64,000 nucleotides of DNA, from contig PJRA01000005.1 in NCBI GenBank assembly GCA_016987375.1, positions 1,447,946 through 1,511,945 of the forward strand, given 5' to 3'. Of the stretch, positions 13,203 to 24,901 are shown piece after piece. A program made the position numbers and the translations under genes. Within the stretch, counting starts at the first letter, position 1, and the number at the start of each line of letters is the position of its first letter. Below the pieces are notes generated by a model that did no database searches, had not been told where the DNA came from, and worked only from the letters and a program-made list of their open reading frames with translations. This stretch comes from Brachionus koreanus (Eukaryota; Rotifera; Eurotatoria; Ploima; Brachionidae).

Positions 13203-13680
13203 ATTTTAAAAATTTTTTTTTGCAAAATTATAGCTAATTTTTAGTAGTTTATAAATAAATATATATATGATCCCCTGATCATTTGCATGATCGGGCAAGT
13301 TAACTTAACTTTTGTCCATTTACTTATGCACCACCCGTTAGTTTGGTCACCATTAGTTTCGTCGCTATTTTAGCAGGTCTACCACTTCTTTTTTTCTCTT
13401 GTAAGCTTTATCTTTTTCTATAATATATAGCGTTTTTTGGATCCAAGACCAATGAATCGCCTTAGAACTTCATCTTTAGGCAAATTTTGATTAATTTTTA
13501 CAAAGTTGTATAAATCTTTTTTGATGATTTCGTACATTTTTTACTAACAATTTATCTAAACAGCTTTTTGAAATGATTTTTTTTATTCTAAAACTAGAAT
13601 CAGTCTGATTTAATATTTTGGAAAAAATTCTTTTAGAAAATTAAACTAAACTTTTGTGCCATTTTTTATTCTACACCGGT

Positions 13681-15911
13681 TAATTAATGGAAATGTTTTA
13701 AGACGTTGACGATGACAATAAGAAAAAAGTTCTATTTGAAAAAATTTTAATAACAAACGATAACCAAACCATATGCCGGAAAACTTAAAATTAAAGCTAT
13801 TAACAATTATTTAGAATATTTTGAAAGCTTTTGGTCATCATTTAAAAAAAAGCCTTCACAGGAAGAGAAAAAATTGTCTCTATGCCCAGGCAAATTGAAA
13901 ATTTGTCATGGAAAAATTTGGTCTATGTAAAATTAAAAAAGTTGACAAAAACAAATTTTGACAAAATCAAAATGGAACAGAATGGCTCAGTCCTGACCTA
14001 ACATATCTCTCGCTCAATTCAAAATGTCGATTCGAGACTTTAAACAGTTTAAGTTTATTAAATTCATCGACCAATCGACCAATCATCAGACCTTGAGGTT
14101 CATTTTTGCAGAAATTAGCACAATTCTGGTATCTTTTAGAGTATTTAGATGGTTTGAATTAAACAAAAAGAGTGTTTCGTGGAAAATAAATATTTAGAAA
14201 AATACTATTAAGAATGAGTAAATTATTTGTGTCGCCACACACTCAATTTTGACCAACACATATTCAATTTCTGATTAGCACACAACTTGAAAAACACACA
14301 ATCAAATTTTAGTGAAGTAAAGTTCTTATTTAAATTTAAATTTCAATCGAAGCAAAATATTTTAATAAAAAATTTATTATTAAATTAGAATTTTAGTTTA
14401 TCTTCGAATAACTGATGTTGTTTTGAATCTATTTCACAATTTTGTAAAGTTTCCCCTATTGCTATGAATAATCTGGAAGAAGGAATGAAGATGCGAAAGT
14501 TTTTCGACTTATTAGTGGTGAAGAAAGAAATATTTTTTATCAATTTTTATAATTTTTTCTTAAAAATTAATAAACTATTTAAACTTATTTTTAAAAAAAA
14601 TTTAAATTATTTTTAATTGAAGAGAAAATCTAAGTAAAACTGATTTAAGTCAAGCTTAAAGTGAAATTAAATTTACAAGACCAAGAAAAAAAATTTTATA
14701 ATTTTTAAGATTGAGAAGATAATAATTAGAAAAAGAAATTTTTGGAAAAAAAGCTGTATGAAATATAAGTTCAATCCCTTTTAGCTCTATAATTTTTTTC
14801 ATGATTTTATGAACCAAATTTTCGTTTGAGAGAAACATCTTTATTGAATGGAAGTAGAAATTTGTTTTAATTGTTAATAACAGAAGTCTCTGTTCTATAT
14901 CACGACCATCTAGAACGATTTCAAAGTGAGTTACCTTTTGGAGATTTCCACCAAACGATCAATATTACATTTTTATCCAAGGGATTTTTTTTAAAAACCA
15001 GTTGAGATGGTTAAAATAGATCCAACCACTAATTCTTGTTTGGATAATTTTGAAAATCATATTCAAAATTAAAGCTTTTGTTTTGTCCACTTCGGACTGT
15101 AATAGGTTAACCATTTAAATATAATTAATTTGATAAGTTCAGACCAAATATACCGCTAGTCAAGCGAATGATTGCTAGGTGTTAGCAAATTGAAAATAGA
15201 AAAATTTTAAATTAAGCAAATTGAATTATGATAAATAATTTAAAGCAAAAATAAATTGACTTTTGAAATGGCAGCTTAACTTTGACATTAAAAATTTTAA
15301 GCAACTTGTTTGGATGAATATCCCCATGCATTCTCATGAATCTCAAAAATTCCAACTAAAACTATCAATATTCAAAGCATTGAAATTTTTAAACTCTTTT
15401 AATTTTTGTCAATAAGAAAGCTCTGGCTTTGATTTTTTTTGTTGAAATAAAAATAAAAATTTTGCTTTTAACTTATTTAATTGATTTGGCATTTGGATTT
15501 AGACGCTTAATTGAACCATCTAAATCTTGCCGATAAAAAACAAAGACAAAAATAGTTTATTTTCATAAAAATCACATCAGTATAAGATAAATTTTAAATT
15601 TATAGTTAAAGTTATACTTTAAATGCAAGACTTTAATTTTAGCTAATAAACGTAGTTGTGATAACTTAAATTTTTTTTTCATAAAAAAACTATATAATCA
15701 ATTATGTCATGTTAACACTGTTTCATCAAATTTAACCAAATAAAAATCAGAAGGCTCCCATTTTTATCAAAGTAAATAAAGTTGGGTTAGTTGGCTCGTT
15801 ATTTTTCTTGAAAAAAATAATAGAAATTAAAAATATTTGTTAATTTTATTCTAAAATAATTGGTACTTTCCGAAATAAATAAAATTTTAGAAAATAAAGA
15901 TAAAAATCCAT
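13681..15911. other. Intergenic DNA, no gene seen
   Basis: AT-rich sequence without domain-bearing frames. A 60-codon minus frame at 14656-14838 is low complexity and not supported. Confidence 0.5.
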
Positions 15912-16860
<949 letters not shown>

Positions 16861-18408
16861 GATTTGTGATTTTATCTAAAAAAAAATGAAATTTTATGAA
16901 AAAGAGCCAAGATGATGACTAAATGTAATTATAAAAAGTGAATGCATTTTTTTTGCTATTAAATTTTGCCAAGTTTAGACTTTGACGTTTTTACAAACAT
17001 CCAGAAAATTGTTGAACAAGTTTAAAAAAGCACACTTTTCCTCATAAAAATTGCATTCAAAATTTCAAGAATGTTCATATATTGCTAGGCCTGCACTTTT
17101 TTTCATTGATTCATAATACCATTTTTCTTTGTCTTAGAAATAATTATTTTATGAATTTTGCAAACACTTATAATGAAAACTAATTTTGTTTTTATTTAAA
17201 ATTACTGACGACAGTTGCTATTCAGGATAATTAATGAAAATAAATTTCTAATTTTTCTTTAAAAGACATTTTTTATTCAAACTAAATAAATTATCATGTC
17301 AAGTTCACCCTATTGGAATACTTTTTAAACAAAATTGTAATTTTACGAATAAACCATTTTTTTGTTAAATCTTTAAAAAAAATTTAATCTAGATACATAA
17401 ATTATCCAATTATTGCTGCCAAGGATAGCAAATATTTTTAAAAAAATACTCTCAAATAGTGTCTAGAAAAAGATTTTCAATTTTATAGATAAAAAAAATA
17501 TTCGGAAGTAAGAAAGTCTTTGAATAAATATGCCTAGTTCTCATGAAATTATTTTTTTACTACAGCAAAAACAAAATATTGAGTTTAGTGCTTGTTAAAA
17601 TAATTAGAATGATTGCATTCCTAATTGGGAAATCGATTTATTAGAATGAAGCCTGAATACGACTTAGAGGAAGATTTAAGATAGATATTTCAAATTGAAT
17701 AAGCTTGGTGAATTAATCATTTTAATAGGCCTAAAATCTTTTTCTATATTGATTAGGTTTAAATTTTTTTTTAGAATAGATTGATAACTAGAAAAGTTTT
17801 TAAGCATAATTTTGAAGAATGGAAAAAAAATAATAGGAAAAAACAGAACATGAATGTTAACCATTAGCAAAAATTCCGTAATTTAAAATGCATATGTTTT
17901 ATAAACATGGCTCTATTAGCCAGTTTTTTTTTTCTAATAATATCACAATTATCATATTAATAAAATTCATCAAACATAATCAAACGAAAAATTTTAATTT
18001 TTTGAAAATGGGTTTGAAAATGAATCTTTTGATGCATTAAATTATTCTGGTCTTTTTTATTAAGAAAGATTTTTTTTCATTTGAATTTTTATTTTAACAA
18101 TTTGTTAATCTAATATCAAATTTTTCAGTTTTAGCTTTTTATACTTGGATTATGTATGGTTCAAGTATTTTCCTAAGCTTTAAAATTTTCAAATTTTGAA
18201 CTTTTTTTATCCTTTTTTTATATCTTGGTCGTTCTCTCCAAAATTTTAGGTCTTAATTGATAGAGAATTTCAAATCATAAAAAACTTAAAAGACTTTCTA
18301 TGCAAATCTGATTATAAAAATATAGTGATTAATTTAAATGCTGAGAAAATTAAGAAAAAATATGCGAGTTAGAATTATTAATTATATATAATAAAATAAA
18401 TAAAAAAA
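16861..18408. other. Intergenic DNA upstream of REEP5/6
   Basis: No supportable gene. The minus frame at 17676-17870 is low complexity. Confidence 0.5.
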
Positions 18409-18601
18409 GGCAATGTAAAATTTCAATACGCAATTAAATTTCATCGCAGATTTTTTGATTTTTGTAAAATTTCAAAGCTTTCTTTTTAGACTTCTTAAAA
18501 AGGATTGTAATTTATAAAAATGTATTCAAATTTAATTATGAATTTAAAATATTTTAATCATTTTTTAAAAAATCAAATATGATCAAAAATTTTACTTTGC
18601 C
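18409..18601. repeat. AT-rich palindromic MITE, copy 1
   Basis: Member of a three-copy family (others at 35969-36200 and 45265-45450). The right end reads GATCAAAAATTTTACTTTGCC, and the middle holds AAAAAGGATTGTAATTTATA, nearly identical to the 36.1 kb copy. The left arm is shortened by an internal deletion just after GGCAATGTAAAATTT. Confidence 0.75.
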
Positions 18602-19792
18602 TAAAAAAAATTATTTGTGTAGACTAGAACAGATAAAAAAATGCTTATAGAACTCTAATGCTAAAATCATTAAAAAAAAATTGCTTAATTTCTGTAGTTT
18701 ATCTGTTTTCTTTATTGATTTTCCTTTTTTCAATAATAATTAACAAAATTTATGATGAAACAAAAATATTATCATGTAAATAACGATATTTCACTAATAA
18801 GTTAAAAACTTGTTACTTTAATTATTTTTATTGCTTTGAATTTAACAAAGGAAAATTCAGATTAGGAAAATTTTAAGCCAGTTTGGATCCTTAACTTTTC
18901 AAAAAGCCATGTAATTAATCTAAAAACTGACATTGATATCATAATTATGTTATCTTTTTAAACTAATATGTTGAATTATAAAATTTTGAATTTTTTAAAA
19001 AGTTTAATATTTTTGATTTTCACAATTTTTTAATTCTTAAACTAAAAAATTTTAAGCTTTGTTTGTGTATTCAAGATAACGCTTTACCTCATACAACTAG
19101 AACAACACTTATTCTGATAGACTAATGAGACACCACTGCAATAATTTACAAATTGTACCTTTATAATCCTCTTTTGCTTATTTCTCTAAAAAAACGATGT
19201 CGTAATTTGAATTTGAATTACTTGAATTGGTCCCAAAAGGTGCCATAACCCGCCGTAGGGTAATTGATCGTCTAAGGGTTAATATTGTTGAAATTTTCAA
19301 AAATTTAACCTGAATGATGATTTCAAATATAAAAAAATAGAGTTTAAAAATAAATATTTCATTTTTTAATTTTATTATTTGTTTCTAAAGAAAGTTTATT
19401 TTAACTAAAAAAAAATTTAAAAAAAAATTAATTTTTCAGATTGTTCGCCAAATTATTTCTAAAATATTTTTTAAAATCCAAAAAAGGATGAGTTTTTATT
19501 GCAAAAAATCTAAATAAAATTGAAAATAATGTTGGTATTCTAATTTTAGTTTTTGAATGGGTAAAGGAATTATTAAAGAGTGGAAATTATCTTTTGCCAT
19601 AACAGTTCAAAATTTAAAATGATCAATTTTATTATGATTCTCAAATGAATCAATTTTTCAATTTTTCCTTAGTAGATCATTATTATTCAAGTATTCTGAA
19701 CTTTCAAATGTAGTTTAAAGTATTTTATTAAATCAATTTTGAAATCAATGTGACTTAATTATCTGCTTTAAAAAATTAACTAATTTAACAAA
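18602..19792. other. Intergenic DNA with a possible piggyBac-type end
   Basis: No gene. At 19228-19282 a locally GC-richer stretch ends, read on the minus strand, in TTAACCCTTAGACGATCAAT, which resembles the terminus of piggyBac-superfamily elements (TTAA followed by CCCTT). The partner end was not found. Confidence 0.35.
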
Positions 19793-20070
19793 GAAAACAA
19801 ATCCTAATAAATATCTTAAGCAGGACTTGTCAAGTTTTAATCCAGGATGGTATAGGATCCTGAAAGATTACAAAATATTCTTATGATTTTCTTTAATTTT
19901 CTTAACACGAATCTTATAAGATTTGATGAGTAAAAAACAATTTGTGTTAAGAAAATTTAAGAAAATCATAAGAATTCTGAATCTTTTATAATCTTTCAGG
20001 ATCCTATACCGTCCTGGATTAAGAACAACTTGACAAGTCCTGCTTAAGATATTTATTAGGGTTTGTTTTC
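19793..20070. repeat. Long inverted repeat (fold-back element)
   Basis: Two arms of about 115-125 bases (19793 to about 19910, and about 19944 to 20070) are near-perfect reverse complements, separated by a spacer of a few tens of bases. The outer ends read GAAAACAAATCCTAATAAAT and, reversed, GAAAACAAACCCTAATAAAT. Matching inner blocks include CTTAAGCAGGACTTGTCAAG and GGTATAGGATCCTGAAAGAT. Transcribed, it would form one long hairpin. It is probably a recent fold-back MITE. Confidence 0.9.
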
Positions 20071-20328
20071 TGGGAAGTTATCTTGATTTTAGACAAAATA
20101 TTCTACTCCTTTAAATAAAATTTTTTTTAGAAAAAACCTTAATTATTCGAGACAAATTTTAAGGCGTTAGGTTAAAATTAATTTACATTAAAAATTCTAT
20201 TTGAACATATACTTGGAATCAAATTGAAATCTTGCAAAATTAGCACAGATAATTTATAATTTATTAAAAACGAAAAAATAAATCATCCTTTTTAGAAAAA
20301 AAATAACTTGCTGTTTAATCAAACTTTA

Positions 20329-20645
20329 ATGCCAATTAATTCAAATATAGGTGCACAACAAACGTCACATCGTTTACTTAGATATTCCTCCGCTATAGCC
20401 CAGTGTTCTGTTCAAGTAATTTTTTTATTAGAGTGATTTTTTTCAGTTTCAAGTTCTTTTTTATTTTTGTTTCAGTCTGTTGCTTACGGTAAGTGCGTTG
20501 CTAAATACACTGAGAACATACAAAAAGACGCTTGTCAAAAAGAATTTATTGAATTTAAAAATTGTGTAAAAAATGTATTTTTACTAGAAAAAAAAATTCT
20601 AAAGATAATAATTAAATTTTTTTAAAGGTTTTGTCTAAAAAATAA
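20329..20645 (+). CDS. NDUFAF8: NDUFAF8-like twin-CX9C protein (complex I assembly)
   Basis: Three small exons, 20329-20415, 20476-20574 and 20628-20645, encode 67 residues. The cysteines form a twin CX9C coiled-coil helix-coiled-coil helix fold: C26-X9-C36 and C49-X9-C59, with CSVQSVAYGKC and CQKEFIEFKNC around them. Size, spacing and the AYGKCV motif match NDUFAF8 (C17orf89; human 74 residues with AYGRCV), a mitochondrial intermembrane-space partner of NDUFAF5 in complex I assembly. The ATG at 20329 is the only in-frame start before the first cysteine. The last exon adds VLSKK and stops at 20645, inside the EMC7 coding sequence in another frame. Other small CX9C proteins cannot be fully excluded. 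The exon structure rests on phase agreement. Confidence 0.82.
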
Positions 20646-21318
20646 AATATTATCACTTTTGATCCTTGTTTCTCTTGCTTTGGACATAGAATGTCAAGAC
20701 ACCGTGGGTATAGAAACTACAGCTGTCATGTCTGAAAATGAACTATTTACATTACGGGGCAAAATCAATCTCCGTTCAGACAAACTTGATTTGGATAATA
20801 CTCGTATTTTGATTGATGATGGACAGCATATTGGTTTTTTGCATTCAGACGGCACATTTACCATACCAGGCATGACAAGTGGTTCCTACGTACTGGAAGT
20901 CTCAGCACCACGAAATGTTTACGAGCCTGTTCGAGTCGATATAAACTCTAAAGGTAAAATTAGAGCCCGAAGACTTAATTTAATCCAGCCATCAGACATC
21001 ACCATATTGCGCTATCCTCTTCATTTTGAATCAAAAGGCTATCCAAATTACTTTTTTAAAAGAGAACAATTTCGAATAATGGATATTTTGCTAAGTCCAA
21101 TGGTTCTAATGATGGTATTGCCTTTGGTTTTGATGTTTATCTTACCAAAATTGATCAATCAAGATCCAGAGTTGCAACGAGAACTACAACAAACTGCCAA
21201 TATTTTCCCACAGAATCAAAACATGCCAAGTCTTAGTGAAATGGCTTACAACTTAATCGATGGAGGTAAGAAAAAACCAGTCAAGAAACAAGATGGCCAA
21301 GGATCGAGAAGAAGATAA
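20573..21318 (+). CDS. EMC7: EMC7, ER membrane protein complex subunit 7
   Basis: Subunit of the ER membrane complex, an insertase for tail-anchored and multipass proteins. The main exon, 20628-21318, shows the whole family: a beta-sandwich domain (VLVDGEEHVGFL-like ILIDDGQHIGFLHSDGTFTI, SGSYVLEVSAP, VRVDINSKGKIRARRLN), then SPMVLMMVLPLVLMFILPKL as the single transmembrane segment, and a basic Lys/Arg tail. No ATG precedes the signal sequence inside this exon. Joining it to the donor at 20574 makes one from AT|G: the result starts MFCLKNKILSLLILVSLALD, a good signal peptide, and the protein is 230 residues (human 242). The start therefore uses the last two bases of NDUFAF8 exon 2, and the two reading frames overlap by 20 bases of mature mRNA. 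AATAAA lies at 21367-21372. An unseen alternative first exon remains possible. Confidence 0.93.
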
Positions 21319-21464
21319 ACAAAAACTTGTTAATTATTCAATCTATTAGATGTTTTATTTTAAATTAATAAATAAATAAATAAGAAAATTAATTAATTTA
21401 ATCTAATATTTTTACTTTCTTTAATTAATTTATTAAGAAAATTCTTCGACAAATTTTTTCAAAT

Positions 21465-21800
21465 CTATGATTTACATGGTTTTGTAATTTGTCTTATTTC
21501 TTGGTGGATGTAGGGTCCTATGCAAAGTCCGAAAGGTATTCGATTAAAGTGATAGAAATTTCCCCCAGAGACAAAAGTGGTTACGAATTTTTTATCAGGG
21601 TGAATTTCTATGTTGAAAAAGACCTGTTTAAAATCTATTTTTGTGTACCAGACGTGGTTTGGCCAGGATTGCTCCTGAACCACTTGGTACAGAGACTTAA
21701 GAGTAAACTTTGGCGTCTCATTAATTTTTGTGAGAGCCGAAAAGTCCGCTATAGGCCTAATATTGGAGCCAAGTATCCTTGGGTTAGGAAGAACGTTAGA
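21465..21800 (-). pseudogene. Ty3/gypsy-like reverse-transcriptase fragment
   Basis: The minus strand encodes a broken piece of an LTR-retrotransposon reverse transcriptase: RPIADFSALTKINETPKF, then WYTKIDFKQVFFNIEI and FNRIPFGLC. These are the conserved blocks that include the first catalytic Asp region and the PFGL loop. A frameshift separates the two halves and no flanking LTR or integrase is visible, so it is a dead fragment. It lies just downstream of EMC7. Confidence 0.75.
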
Positions 21801-22188
21801 ATATTACTTTAGAATTAAGAATTAAAATTCTTAATTGATTAGACCAAGGTCTAGATAGCAAAACAGTTTCTCAAAACTTCTCTATTGATCCTTAAACAGC
21901 TTCTTATACCAAAATAAATGAGTCAAAATGGTTTTGGCAGTTTGAATGATTTAAATTCGGTGAAAAATCAAGTTTATTATTAAATTTTTATTTAATTAAA
22001 ACTCAAAAAATTTTTTTCTTTTTTTAAGAAATTTTCGGATATTGGAAATATTTTCTTTTGAAAATTCGATCATTCTATTTAAAAAAAAAAACAAGACAAA
22101 CAAGTATGGGATCAAATATTTTGCCAAAAATTTTTATTAAAAATTCTTAAAAACATAATTTATTGTTAAAAGTTTGTTATTAAAAAAA

Positions 22189-22374
22189 TTAATTATCTGG
22201 AATTAAAATGAAACCAACGGTCGCTGCGATTTTAATTACGGGTAAACCAATTAAAAGGGCATTTTTTGCTATTTTTTTATATTTTTTTGATTTTTGTCTA
22301 TGTTCTTCTATTTCAGCATAATAATTATAAAAGTAGTCAAAATCCATATAGTCATAATCATAATCATAGTCCAT
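22189..22374 (-). CDS. Microprotein with Tyr/Asp-rich head and LPVIKIAATVGF tail (family member 1)
   Basis: A 61-codon intronless frame starts MDYDYDYDYMDFDYFYNYYA, passes through a charged, then basic middle (EEHRQKSKKYKK) and ends in a hydrophobic, Gly/Ala-containing tail (ALLIGLPVIKIAATVGFILI, then PDN). No known domain is recognised. The reason to believe it is real is a relative at 48490-48663 with the same order of segments and a near-identical tail. The tail could be a short membrane-inserting helix or an amphipathic signal; this is inference. A possible poly(A) signal (AATAAA on the minus strand) lies about 35 bases past the stop. It lies on the opposite strand, about 0.9 kb past EMC7. 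Confidence 0.65.
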   Translation of the reverse strand: MDYDYDYDYMDFDYFYNYYAEIEEHRQKSKKYKKIAKNALLIGLPVIKIAATVGFILIPDN

Positions 22375-23336
22375 TTTAAATTTAGCTAAAAAATTAAAAA
22401 GAACTAGCTCTTATTTATAGACTTTGATTTAGCAATTTCAAAATCATTGATTCATGTGATTCAACTTGATATTTTTGAAATAATTGATAGATAAAAATAA
22501 TTTCATAAAACTAGAAAAAATAGAGCATTTTTTTAACACAAATTTTTTTTTTAATAAAACAAAATTGCTCAAAGTTTTTAGTTTTCTTTTTTCAATTCCT
22601 TCAGCTTTTTGCTGATAATGACTGTTTGTCTTGTAAACGAAATTCGAAAAATTAATAATAAATAAGAAAAAAAAAAAACAATAACTAAAATAAAGAAAAA
22701 AAATCAACCAAACTAAATATTAATAAATTAAAAAAATTGAAAATTAGATTTTCTAAATTGATATATGTGAAAAGGAAAAGAAAAAAAGAAGCATAATTAT
22801 CAATTTTATTGTGTAATAATAGCATTCAAGAAAATCAACCAATTCAATAATGTCGGTAGAAATAAACTAAAGAAAAGTCTACCATAGCGGGACTACTTTA
22901 CTCGTCCTGCTTTGATCGTAGAATATTAACTATTATTATTATAATTATTAAATTAAATTATTTTTATTTCAAGATATTTTCTATTTAAAGCAGAATCTTT
23001 TTTTACGTTGCTTCTCAATTTTTCTTTTGATTTGATTTTTAACTACTATGATAGTTTTTTTTGTAGTTAAAATAAATTTTTGTTTTAAATCTTAGTTCAA
23101 TTAGATCTATAATTTTTTCTAAGAACTATTCAAAAATGCCTTATTATTGTATTAATGTTGTATTTATCCTGTATAAATAATTTTTATTTTTTATTAAAAT
23201 ATTTTTATGCCTCAAATATTTTAAATCATTAACTTGTAAAATTATAAAAAAATAATTCAAAATAGACTTAAATAATTTAGTATTAATTTATCTAATTTCT
23301 TGGGTATATCTAATTTATTTATTTGTAACTATTTTT
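22375..23336. other. Intergenic DNA, no gene seen
   Basis: AT-rich, with no domain-bearing frame. The minus frame at 22444-22707 is a low-complexity translation. Confidence 0.5.
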
Positions 23337-23510
23337 AAAGAATAGTTGCAAAGAAATCAATTCTTGAACGATCGGGTAGTTTGTCCTAGGCGTTTGCAGC
23401 CAGAACTGAGTGGGAATTTGAACCCTCGACCTCCTGATTGATGTCGGGTGTTCGAACCTATTCTTCATATGAAATTGGATGTAATCAATGAATTTTTTTG
23501 TTGGAGAAAA
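23337..23510 (-). repeat. Possible SINE-like repeat with tRNA B-box-like motif
   Basis: Read on the minus strand, about 23405-23432 contains GGTCGAGGGTTCAAATTCCC, a good match to the tRNA T-arm/B box. No convincing A box is found at the expected distance. The adjoining stretch at about 23452-23500 (CCTATTCTTCATATGAAATT) recurs at about 23764-23812 as a direct repeat on the other side of a MITE, so the block may have been duplicated around that insertion. Confidence 0.4.
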
Positions 23511-23521
23511 AAACAATTTAA

Positions 23522-23726
23522 GCACTAGAAGCACCAACTTTTGAAAAATTTTTAAATCCTCGTATCTTTTGAATAGATTTTCCAAATGAATATATCTTTT
23601 ATGAATTAAATGTAGATTTTAAATTTCTCTTTTAAAAAATGATATTACTTTATAAAATTATTATGGTTTTTTTATAAAATTTTTTTGAATTAAAAAAACA
23701 TGATAAAATGCTTGGTGCTTCTAGTG
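23522..23726. mobile_element. TTAA-flanked MITE, GCACCA family, copy 1
   Basis: Ends read CACTAGAAGCACCA and, inverted, TTGGTGCTTCTAGTG. The left side abuts TTAA at 23518-23521; the right side is TTGA, one base off. The interior shares AAATTTTTAAATCCTCGTAT with copies at 48043-48242 and 55530-55744. It has no coding capacity. Length and TTAA targets fit a non-autonomous piggyBac-like element. Confidence 0.75.
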
Positions 23727-23732
23727 TTGAGT

Positions 23733-24901
23733 AAAAAATAAGTGAAAAATAATTTTGGGCGTATTCAAACCTATTCTTCATATGAAATTGAATGTAATCA
23801 ATAAATTTTTAAAAATAAAAATAATTTTTTAGTTTCTTAATCTTTAGTGCTGCGCAAATGCAAAATTCAAAAAAATTATTGTTTATTTTTTACTTTAAAA
23901 TCGAGTCTTGATGACACATTAAACTAAGGCTTTCAGAGTTTGATACAGACCTAAACACGTGTTTGGCGAGATGAACTTTGGTGCATGGTCCAGAGACGTG
24001 TCTCAAATTGTGGTACAACATTATCGAAAGAGTGAGGCAAAAAAGTTTTTGAGTTTTATGGTGAAAGTTTAAAAACTAGGATTATAAAAAAATAAATTCC
24101 GTATACCCTTGCAAAGAGATGCATGCACCAAAAACCAAAACTCAGGTTTTAGTTCAAGCATCACTTTACATTTCGCCCATGTTAAACTTTCCCCCTTTTT
24201 GATCAGTGCATTAAAATGCAGATTTTTGGTGTTAACCCCGCATTAAAACCCAAAACTAGGTGGAAAACGCCACGTTAATTCCTGTTAATTCCTAATCGAA
24301 TTTAGATACAGCGTCAATAATACATGTTTGTAATTAAATTATTTTTGAAATTCAAATTTAGATGCCGGGTTAAAAATTGAAAAAAAAATTAATTCATGAA
24401 TAATTAAAAATTATTATTTTTTTTTATTAAAAATACATTTTCTGGTTTTAAGTGCGAGGCTAATATTTAGATTTTAAATTAAAGATTTCAGGAAAAGATT
24501 GATTTGAATTAAAAAATTTTATCTTTGAGGTATGCCTATCAGTATCTATAAAAAAAAATGAAAAATGATTAATGAATTAAGCAAAATTTGGAAATTATTT
24601 ATGAAGTTTTTTTTTCTAAATTTCATAACTATTAAATTGATGATATTTGGAAATTAGAAAAAAATTAGAAAAAAAATTTTTAAATAATTTTATGAATTTT
24701 TTTTAAAAATTAAATTAAAATAAATTTATTGGTAATGAAATTATTGATAATTAAGATAATTAATTTATTTTTACATTAACTAGCAGCAACACAAGCAACA
24801 AAAACAAATTATTTGCTTTAGAATTTTTAATTTTCTTATTTGCGAAATAATATAAAAATTTGGGATAAATGAAAAGTGCCATTTTTTTAAATTTAGTAAA
24901 A
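23733..24901. other. Intergenic DNA downstream of FEM1
   Basis: No gene. The 23930-24280 part is less AT-rich than its surroundings, but I recognise nothing in it. Confidence 0.45.

Larger units (their letters stand above)
11818..13338. mobile_element. Second Tc1/mariner-type element nested in copy 1
   Basis: A different pair of terminal inverted repeats lies inside the outer element: ACGGGTGATGCATAAGTAAA at 11818 and its complement ending at 13338, about 28 of 29 bases matching. TA flanks each end (11816-11817 and 13339-13340). The outer transposase sequence continues across the insertion, and the related copy at about 50302-50325 shows the unoccupied form, reading straight through. Most of the interior is the 960-base gap, so whether it had its own transposase cannot be told. 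Confidence 0.85.
11197..13680 (-). mobile_element. Tc1/mariner-like element, copy 1 (outer, inactive)
   Basis: Terminal inverted repeats of about 28 bases bound this element: the left end reads CGGGTGTAGAATAAAAAATG from 11197, and the right end is its reverse complement with one or two mismatches ending at 13680. Both sides are flanked by TA. The transposase would read on the minus strand. Near the left end a frame encodes NPANVPKAPPIKDFCGNLE, the C-terminal signature of the DDE/D family (usually NPPNVPxxRPIExFWG). The minus-strand start ATG lies inside the right TIR (MAQK...), and the frame is soon broken. A second element is inserted inside it and a gap removes its centre. It shares long stretches with copy 2 at 48870-50608. 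Confidence 0.85.

Noticed and set aside
12224..13225. 333-codon open frame across the gap
   Set aside because: Almost entirely N translated as X. No sequence evidence.
23319..23585. 88-codon minus frame
   Set aside because: Crosses the SINE-like block and a MITE end; not a gene.
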